Of a DNA stretch of 5,358 nt, positions 1-4,369 are shown piece after piece. Position 1 is the stretch's first letter; every line of letters starts with the position of its first letter. Location: the NCBI GenBank assembly GCA_947177345.1, contig CAMWUB010000134.1, positions 1-5,358 of the forward strand, in the 5' to 3' direction. The position numbers were made by a program, and so were the translations under genes. This stretch comes from an uncultured Ruminococcus sp. GTDB taxonomy: Bacteria; Bacillota; Clostridia; Oscillospirales; Ruminococcaceae. The notes below the pieces were generated by a model. That model saw only the letters and a list, made by a program, of their open reading frames with translations, made no database searches and was not told where the DNA came from.

Positions 1-12
1 CCTCTTATACAG

Positions 13-41
13 ATTATACTGTTTTCTGCCGGATTTGTCAA
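13..41 (-). promoter_or_regulatory. Consensus sigma-A promoter reading left out of the window
   Basis: Read on the minus strand, there is a -35 box TTGACA (36-41) and a -10 box TATAAT (13-18), separated by exactly 17 bp. Both boxes are perfect matches to the sigma-A consensus. The promoter begins directly after the T-tract of the uppP terminator, so the next minus-strand gene, which lies outside the window, probably has its own strong promoter and is not simply read through from uppP. Predicted transcription would start near position 6. The target gene cannot be seen. Confidence 0.75.
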
Positions 42-42
42 T

Positions 43-73
43 AAAAAAAGCACCTCCGGATTACCGGAAGTGC
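43..73 (-). terminator. Rho-independent terminator of uppP
   Basis: On the minus strand the sequence GCACTTCCGG, loop TAAT, CCGGAGGTGC forms a 10-bp stem with one G-U pair (50-73). It is followed by seven T residues (43-49). This is a textbook intrinsic terminator and lies 7 nt past the uppP stop codon. Confidence 0.93.
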
Positions 74-80
74 CGTTATA

Positions 81-938
81 TTATCTTGCAAGTGCAAAGT
101 AAAGAAGTACCAACGCACCTAAAATAATTCTGTACCAGCCGAATACTTTGAAGTCGTGTTTTTTAATATAATCCATAAGGAACGATATAACGAATATCGA
201 GACAACAAACGCTATAATCATACCGGTTGCGAGGATAACACCCTGTTGTGTTGTGAATCCGCCGTCGTATTTCACGAGTTTCAGCAGACTTGCTCCGAAC
301 ATTACCGGCACAGCAAGATAGAACGTAAATTCAGCGGCAACTGTTCTTGAAATGCCTATCAGTAAAGCACCTACTATAGTAGCTCCTGAGCGTGACGTTC
401 CGGGAAATATAGCCGCTATTAACTGAAATGCTCCTATAATGAGAGCCATTTTGTAGGTGAGTTCGTCAATAGAGTTTACTTTTGACTTCCGGTTTTTATT
501 CCAGTTCTCGACTACTATGAACGCCACACCGAAGACTATCAGAGCGATTGCAACCGTCCACGGATTATAGAATAATTCATTGAAAACGTCGTCATATAGC
601 AGACCAATTACCGCCGCCGGTACACACGCAACGAGTACTTTAAACCACATCTGAAAAATATCTGTTTTTATGTATGCTCCGAAGCCCTCGCTGTTGAGTG
701 GGTGCGGATTGTCTTTTTTACCGAACGGAAAAAGTTTTTTCCAGAAAATAATTACGACTGCAATAATCGCACCGAGTTGTACCACAACGTCAAACATTTC
801 CTTGAAATCGTCTGGTTCGTTGAGTTTCAGAAATTCGTCGACAAGTATAAGATGTCCGGTACTGCTTACCGGTAGCCATTCGGTTATACCCTCGACTATA
901 CCGAGTATCACGGCTTTAAAAATTTCGATAAAATCCAT
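81..938 (-). CDS. uppP: Undecaprenyl-diphosphatase (UppP/BacA family)
   Basis: UppP is an integral membrane phosphatase that converts undecaprenyl diphosphate to undecaprenyl phosphate, the carrier lipid for peptidoglycan and other wall polymers. It also gives bacitracin resistance when abundant. The 285 residues are full length for the family. The N-terminal motif EGITEWLPVSSTGHL carries the conserved ExxxE glutamates (E16, E20) and the SSTGH segment (S25-H29). The second signature PGTSRSGAT (P179-T187) carries the catalytic arginine, here R183. Hydrophobic segments lie near 52-66, 98-114, 125-143, 162-178, 186-196, 203-220, 233-254 and 266-283, and the protein ends with the usual FGWYR...LG helix. 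The start ATG at 936-938 gives the canonical N-terminus and follows AAAGGAA (949-955) by 10 nt. The gene is a single-gene transcript: own promoter at 971-999, own terminator at 43-73. It diverges from murT-gatD, another lipid II pathway unit. Family assignment is secure; function is inferred from motifs. Confidence 0.97.
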   Translation of the reverse strand: MDFIEIFKAVILGIVEGITEWLPVSSTGHLILVDEFLKLNEPDDFKEMFDVVVQLGAIIAVVIIFWKKLFPFGKKDNPHPLNSEGFGAYIKTDIFQMWFKVLVACVPAAVIGLLYDDVFNELFYNPWTVAIALIVFGVAFIVVENWNKNRKSKVNSIDELTYKMALIIGAFQLIAAIFPGTSRSGATIVGALLIGISRTVAAEFTFYLAVPVMFGASLLKLVKYDGGFTTQQGVILATGMIIAFVVSIFVISFLMDYIKKHDFKVFGWYRIILGALVLLYFALAR

Positions 939-970
939 TATAAAAAAATTCCTTTCGTTTTGATTATTAA

Positions 971-999
971 ATTATAGCACATTATAATATATATGTCAA
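971..999 (-). promoter_or_regulatory. uppP promoter, perfect sigma-A consensus with extended -10
   Basis: On the minus strand, TTGACA (994-999) and TATAAT (971-976) are 17 bp apart. TG one base before the -10 box makes an extended -10. Transcription is predicted to start near 964, giving a leader of about 26 nt. The -35 box overlaps the motif TCAACCGG (plus strand, 996-1003), which recurs only in the promoter region of the regulator gene at 3195-4169. Confidence 0.9.
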
Positions 1000-1032
1000 C
1001 CGGACAGATTTAAGAATTTTATACCGTACTAC

Positions 1033-1061
1033 TTGTAAAATTCCGTGAGATATGCTATTAT
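1033..1061 (+). promoter_or_regulatory. murT-gatD promoter
   Basis: A -35 box TTGTAA (1033-1038) and a -10 box TATTAT (1056-1061) are separated by 17 bp, with TGC just before the -10 box (extended -10). Transcription is predicted to start near 1067-1069, giving a leader of about 26 nt. The site diverges from the uppP promoter. It also shows that the upstream in-frame ATG at 1052 lies inside the promoter and cannot be the translation start. Confidence 0.8.
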
Positions 1062-1065
1062 ATTA

Positions 1066-1081
1066 TTGTATCTTGATACAA
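1066..1081 (+). promoter_or_regulatory. Perfect palindrome at the predicted 5' end of the murT transcript
   Basis: TTGTATC (1066-1072), TT, GATACAA (1075-1081) is a perfect inverted repeat. It sits at the predicted transcription start and abuts the ribosome binding site AGGAGG (1081-1086). As RNA it would fold into a short stem capped by CUUG. As DNA it has the size and symmetry of an operator for a dimeric regulator. The structure is directly visible; which role it plays is inference. Confidence 0.5.
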
Positions 1082-1093
1082 GGAGGAAAATTT

Positions 1094-2431
1094 TTGAAAA
1101 GACTTTTAATACTCTTAGGAAAAATAATAGTAAAAGTTCTGAATCTTATGGGACGTAATGCCGGAAATCTCCCGGGGATAATACTATGGCATTTGTCCGG
1201 ACAGAAATGCTGTTCTATGTTTAAGGTGGACTGTCCTATAATAGCCGTTACCGGTACTAACGGAAAAACTTCCGTTACAAACTGTATAGCACAGCTTTTC
1301 GAGAAGAGCGGTAAGAAAATAATTATAAACCGTGAGGGAAATAATCTTGATACTGGAATATGTTCAATGCTTCTTAAATACTGCGATATGTCCGGACGTG
1401 TAAAGGCGGATTATCTTATACTCGAAACAGACGAATCACACGTACCTGTTGTATACTCACAAATGAAACTTGAAACGCTTGTGGTACTGAATTTCTTCCG
1501 TGACCAGTTAGACAGGAACGGCGAAATGGAAACTCTGATACAAAAGATAAACGGTTTTTGCAAAACTTTTAACGGAAACCTGCTCCTGAACGGTGATGAC
1601 CCTAACACTGCACGTTTAGGACGTGCCAATCCGAAAAACAATAAAGTTAAATATTTCCATGCTGACCCTTATAAATTCGCTACAGAAAAGATATTCGAGG
1701 CTTCAGAGGGTAGATTCTGTCCGTTCTGTTCTGAACCTCTCGAATATGAATATTACCAGTATTCGCATATCGGAAAGTTTATCTGTAAAAAATGTAAATT
1801 CGGCGATTATAAGCCATATATCACTGCAAGTAATATTGACCTCGAAAAACCTGTATTCACTGCGGACGGTCACAAGTATTCTCCGAAACTTAACAGTATA
1901 TATAACGTCTATAATATGACAGCCGTCGCCGGAGTTGCGAAACTATATAATATAAAGCCTAAAATTACGGATAACGTCATATCGAAGTATACAGTAAATA
2001 ACGGACGTATGGAAACGTTCATGTTAGGCGACAGGGTAGCTACATTGAACCTCGCAAAAAATCCGGTAGGTGCTAATATGACCCTCCGTGTTATGAACGA
2101 AATGAACGGCGATAAGGAATTACTTTTTGTACTCAATGACAACGTCGCCGATGGTCTTGACGTTTCGTGGATATGGGATATAAATTTCAGTATCTTTGAA
2201 CGTGTCACAAGGGTAGTGACTTCCGGTACACGTGCCTATGATATAGCCGTTAGAATAAAATGCTCCGGATATAATCCAGATAATATAACGGTTTGTCCGG
2301 ATTTGGACGAAGCCGTAAAAGAACTCGCAAGGACTGAGGGCAGAAAATTTGTAATCGCTAACTATACGGCGGTACAGCCTACACGTCAGGCACTGAAACG
2401 TTATTCAGAAAGAGGTGAAAACAATGAATAA
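1094..2431 (+). CDS. murT: Lipid II isoglutaminyl synthase, Mur-ligase subunit MurT
   Basis: With GatD, MurT amidates the alpha-carboxyl of D-glutamate in lipid II to D-isoglutamine at the inner face of the membrane. MurT activates the glutamate with ATP and GatD supplies ammonia from glutamine. I chose the TTG at 1094: AGGAGG (1081-1086) precedes it by 7 nt, and the upstream in-frame ATG at 1052 overlaps the -10 box. This gives 445 residues, close to S. aureus MurT. Numbering from TTG: P-loop TGTNGKTS (53-60), LETDES (110-115), the family motif FFRDQLDRNGE (134-144), a Cys4 zinc ribbon (C209, C212, C231, C234) inserted in the central domain, NGRMETF (303-309), KNPVGAN (322-328) and DNVADGLDVSWIWD (349-362). 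In the last motif, D356 matches by spacing the S. aureus aspartate (D349) that completes the GatD catalytic triad. The Cys4 insert and the C-terminal DUF1727-type domain separate it from MurE and other Mur ligases. It overlaps gatD by 8 bp, which fits a coupled two-subunit enzyme. Confidence 0.96.
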   Translation: MKRLLILLGKIIVKVLNLMGRNAGNLPGIILWHLSGQKCCSMFKVDCPIIAVTGTNGKTSVTNCIAQLFEKSGKKIIINREGNNLDTGICSMLLKYCDMSGRVKADYLILETDESHVPVVYSQMKLETLVVLNFFRDQLDRNGEMETLIQKINGFCKTFNGNLLLNGDDPNTARLGRANPKNNKVKYFHADPYKFATEKIFEASEGRFCPFCSEPLEYEYYQYSHIGKFICKKCKFGDYKPYITASNIDLEKPVFTADGHKYSPKLNSIYNVYNMTAVAGVAKLYNIKPKITDNVISKYTVNNGRMETFMLGDRVATLNLAKNPVGANMTLRVMNEMNGDKELLFVLNDNVADGLDVSWIWDINFSIFERVTRVVTSGTRAYDIAVRIKCSGYNPDNITVCPDLDEAVKELARTEGRKFVIANYTAVQPTRQALKRYSERGENNE

Positions 2432-3167
2432 AATAAAGATTCTGCATATGTACGCCGATATGTTAGACCTCTATGGCGACAGCGGTAACATGGAAATTCT
2501 TAAATATAGGTGTACGAAACGTAACATAGAGTGTATCATTGACAAGTATTCCGTCGGGGACGATATGCCTTATTTTCCGGAGTACGATTTAATATATATC
2601 GGTGGCGGTGCAGATTTGGAACAGCAACATATTTCCGCCGACTTGCTGAAATGTGGTCAGGGTATCAGAAAAGCCTATAAATCCGGAAGTTTTCTGTTTC
2701 TTATATGCGGTGGGTATCAGCTTATGGGGAAATATTATCGAGATGCCGACGGTAACGAGATAAAAGGAGCAGGTCTATTTGATTATTTCACTGTTGCACC
2801 ATCAAGCAGAAAAAAGCGTTGTATAGGAAATATAGTTATTCAGACAGAAATAACCGGCAAACCTGTAAAAGTAGTAGGATTTGAGAATCACGGCGGACAA
2901 ACTCAGGGTGTTGAAACTCCGTTAGGTTCTGTACTTTACGGCAACGGAAACTGTTCAAAAAGCGGACACGAGGGTTATTTTGAAAAAAACGTTATAGCGA
3001 CGTATCTTCACGGACCTATGTTGGCAAAGAATCCGGAAATTTCCGAATATATGATTTCCTACTGTATAAATCGAAAATCTGAAAAACCGGTCAGACTTGC
3101 AAAATTAAATGACACTCTGGAAAAAGACTGCCGACAGGTCATGATAGACAGACTGTTAAATAAATAA
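2424..3167 (+). CDS. gatD: Lipid II isoglutaminyl synthase, glutamine amidotransferase subunit GatD
   Basis: GatD is the class I (triad) glutaminase partner of MurT. It hydrolyses glutamine and delivers ammonia for lipid II amidation. The ATG at 2424 was chosen because AGAGGTGA (2411-2418) is a good ribosome binding site 5 nt upstream; the in-frame GTG at 2415 lies within that site. The product is 247 residues, about the size of S. aureus GatD. The N-terminus KILHMYADMLDLYGDSGN (4-22) is typical of the family, which is related to CobB/CobQ amidotransferases. The nucleophile is C95 in LICGGYQLMG (93-102), and the catalytic histidine is H196 in TYLHGP (193-198). FENHGGQT (153-160) is also conserved. 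No glutamate follows H196 in the usual amidotransferase position, as expected because MurT supplies the third triad residue. An SRKKRCIGN stretch (128-136) probably contains the active-site arginine. The start codon lies inside the end of murT, so translation is probably coupled. A hairpin follows the stop. Confidence 0.96.
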   Translation: MNKIKILHMYADMLDLYGDSGNMEILKYRCTKRNIECIIDKYSVGDDMPYFPEYDLIYIGGGADLEQQHISADLLKCGQGIRKAYKSGSFLFLICGGYQLMGKYYRDADGNEIKGAGLFDYFTVAPSSRKKRCIGNIVIQTEITGKPVKVVGFENHGGQTQGVETPLGSVLYGNGNCSKSGHEGYFEKNVIATYLHGPMLAKNPEISEYMISYCINRKSEKPVRLAKLNDTLEKDCRQVMIDRLLNK

Positions 3168-3187
3168 GGGACTTTTTACAGTCCCTT
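3166..3187. terminator. Shared hairpin terminator between convergent gatD and regulator gene
   Basis: AAGGGACT (3166-3173), loop TTTTAC, AGTCCCTT (3180-3187) is a perfect 8-bp inverted repeat in the 27-bp gap between two convergent stop codons. It overlaps the last two bases of the gatD stop codon. On the plus strand the stem runs into TTTTA; on the minus strand it is followed by TTATTTATTT. The T-tracts are short and broken, so termination may be only partial in either direction. Bidirectional use is the natural reading of the position. Confidence 0.7.
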
Positions 3188-3194
3188 TTATGTA

Positions 3195-4169
3195 TCAGTG
3201 TTTGATTTTCTTTTCGACACCGTAAACTATCGGAGTAAGTATCGAAGCGATAACAATTATAATCCAGCTGTTACCCCAGTCGAAAGTGATAAAGCTGTAT
3301 GCAAGAAATCCGGCAATGACCACAAGCCAGTAATAACCGGTAATAGATCCCATACCTGTGTGATTACGTTCTTTTCTTTCACGAGTAAATCTGTCTTCTT
3401 CGAGGAGCTTGGAGAAACCTTTTTTAGTCGAGTTAGTACGGACAATCAGGAATACACCACCGGCAACCATTAAGAACAGCGAATTTGCTCCGAGACTTGC
3501 TAAAAATTCGTTGTCAGTGAAAATTGTGTCAAGAATAGTTGAAGGAATTACTGAGAGTATGCACATTGCAACGCCTATAATTAAATCTCTTGTATGTGAA
3601 ATTGAAAATTTTGACTGCTTTTCCCTTAACATACCCTCAACGCCGTATGCGGTATCAATGCCCTCTTTTATAAGGTAGCTGAACGGTTTTTTGTCTGCAC
3701 TGGCTGAAATAAAAAGACCTGTTGCTATGGCAATCATAAGAAACATAATAGTTGTACCGACAATATCAATCATGTTGTTAAAGAATGCACTGTCGAGAAT
3801 AGACATAGGAACAACCGACAGTATACAGAGTGCCACACCTAAGGCGGTCTTAAAGGCGGAGCGTTCATTGATAGAAAGGAATCTGTTAGCATCTTCCATA
3901 GACACCAGCCGTAACGGTTTACTGTCTGCGGTAGGTGCGGAGACATCCGGAACTTCCGGAGCAGGTTTTTCAAAGTCGTCTTTTAATAAGTAGTCTGTGG
4001 ACACACCGAAGATTTCCGACATCTTAAGAATCTTGTTGAGGTCAGGTATGGACTGTGCACCCTCCCACTTTGAAACGGACTGTCGGCTTACGCCCATCTG
4101 TTCAGCGAGTTCGTCTTGTGACAGACCCGCTTTTTTTCTTAGGTCAATAATCTTGTCTGCGAGTATCAT
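3195..4169 (-). CDS. XRE-family helix-turn-helix regulator with six predicted membrane segments
   Basis: I do not recognise a named family for the whole protein. Residues 4-61 are a Cro/C1-type DNA-binding domain: LRKKAGLSQDELAEQMGVS (10-28), then RQSVSKWE as the recognition helix and IPDLNKILKMSEIFGVSTDYLL. A Pro/Ala-rich linker (about 64-88) joins it to a membrane part with helices near 107-124, 136-155, 196-213, 227-243, 279-296 and 301-317. The first two and the next two pairs are a duplication: residues 111-170 align with 199-258, about 26 identities by eye with one gap. Each repeat carries GVAxCILSVxPxxILD and ends KKxFSxL. The start is the ATG at 4169, 8 nt after AGGAGG (4178-4183), giving 324 residues. 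An in-frame ATG at 4232 lies upstream of the -10 box and is rejected. The gene has its own promoter and diverges from the flippase gene. Inferred role: a DNA-binding regulator held at the membrane, perhaps sensing membrane or envelope state. Ligand and targets are unknown. Confidence 0.9.
   Translation of the reverse strand: MILADKIIDLRKKAGLSQDELAEQMGVSRQSVSKWEGAQSIPDLNKILKMSEIFGVSTDYLLKDDFEKPAPEVPDVSAPTADSKPLRLVSMEDANRFLSINERSAFKTALGVALCILSVVPMSILDSAFFNNMIDIVGTTIMFLMIAIATGLFISASADKKPFSYLIKEGIDTAYGVEGMLREKQSKFSISHTRDLIIGVAMCILSVIPSTILDTIFTDNEFLASLGANSLFLMVAGGVFLIVRTNSTKKGFSKLLEEDRFTRERKERNHTGMGSITGYYWLVVIAGFLAYSFITFDWGNSWIIIVIASILTPIVYGVEKKIKH
3396..3851 (-). repeat. Intragenic duplication coding for two copies of a two-helix membrane module
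   Basis: The segments 3660-3851 and 3396-3587 code for the two related membrane modules of the regulator (residues 107-170 and 195-258). Shared residues include CILSV, ILD, FLM and KK.FS.L, spaced 88-89 residues apart. The similarity is clear in protein, so the duplication is probably old. Confidence 0.75.
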
Positions 4170-4220
4170 ATAAAATACCTCCTGTAAAAAATTTTCTGTA
4201 ATTATTCTATCATAAAGCGG

Positions 4221-4249
4221 ACTATAATGCAATCAACCGGACTTGTCAA
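4221..4249 (-). promoter_or_regulatory. Promoter of the XRE-type membrane regulator
   Basis: On the minus strand, TTGACA (4244-4249) and TATAGT (4221-4226) are 17 bp apart, one mismatch from the perfect sigma-A consensus. Transcription is predicted to start near 4214, leaving a leader of about 45 nt. A second TTGACA lies 8 bp upstream (4252-4257) without a matching -10 box. Two copies of TCAACCGG (plus strand, 4233-4240 and 4254-4261) flank and overlap the -35 region. Confidence 0.8.
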
Positions 4250-4261
4250 TTTGTCAACCGG
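4233..4261. repeat. Two TCAACCGG copies 21 bp apart around the regulator's -35 region
   Basis: TCAACCGG occurs at 4233-4240 and 4254-4261, that is two helical turns apart, with the tandem octamers CTTGTCAA and TTTGTCAA (4242-4257) between and overlapping them. The only other copy in the window is at 996-1003 in the uppP promoter. The arrangement resembles operator half-sites. The occurrences are directly visible; binding by any protein is inference. Confidence 0.5.
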
Positions 4262-4326
4262 TAGTTGCTTTTTGCGATATTCCGGTAAAACAGCGGTTGC
4301 GATACAAGTTTTGTCATTAAATGCGG

Positions 4327-4368
4327 ACTTCCCCCATAGAATGTAATATATCAGAGCAGGGGGAAAGT
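4327..4368 (+). promoter_or_regulatory. Leader hairpin that would sequester the flippase ribosome binding site
   Basis: ACTTCCCCC (4327-4335) is complementary to GGGGGAAAGT (4359-4368), apart from one bulged A. A 23-nt AT-rich loop lies between them. The right arm contains the Shine-Dalgarno sequence GGGGG (4359-4363), 6 nt before the ATG at 4370, so folding would hide the ribosome binding site. I see no convincing sigma-A promoter between 4261 and 4326: boxes such as TTGTCA at 4311 lack a properly spaced -10. The transcription start is therefore unknown, and it is not certain that the left arm is transcribed. Confidence 0.5.
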
Positions 4369-4369
4369 T

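Noticed and set aside
156..963. Plus-strand open frames at 156-350 and 670-963 across uppP
   Set aside because: They are antisense to a secure gene, have low-complexity translations and lack ribosome binding sites.
1052..1093. ATG-initiated extension of murT
   Set aside because: The ATG overlaps the extended -10 element and has no ribosome binding site; the TTG at 1094 has AGGAGG at 7 nt.
1411..2208. Open frames 1411-1641 and 1909-2208 (minus) and 1623-1919 (plus) within murT
   Set aside because: They overlap well-conserved MurT motifs in other frames and show no family features of their own.
2415..2423. GTG start for gatD
   Set aside because: The GTG is part of the ribosome binding site serving the ATG at 2424, and it adds only three residues.
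3198..3993. Plus-strand open frames 3198-3473, 3409-3678 and 3691-3993, and minus frame 3257-3445, in the regulator gene
   Set aside because: They are shadows of the regulator reading frame, with no initiation signals or recognisable sequence.
4170..4232. N-terminal extension of the regulator starting at an ATG at 4232
   Set aside because: It would start upstream of the -10 box at 4221-4226, and the ATG at 4169 has a perfect AGGAGG 8 nt before it.
4264..4350. Sigma-A promoter for the flippase (candidates TTGCTT, TTGCGA and TTGTCA with TAAAAC, TAAATG or TAGAAT)
   Set aside because: Spacings of 15 or 20 bp and poor -10 matches; none is good enough to annotate.
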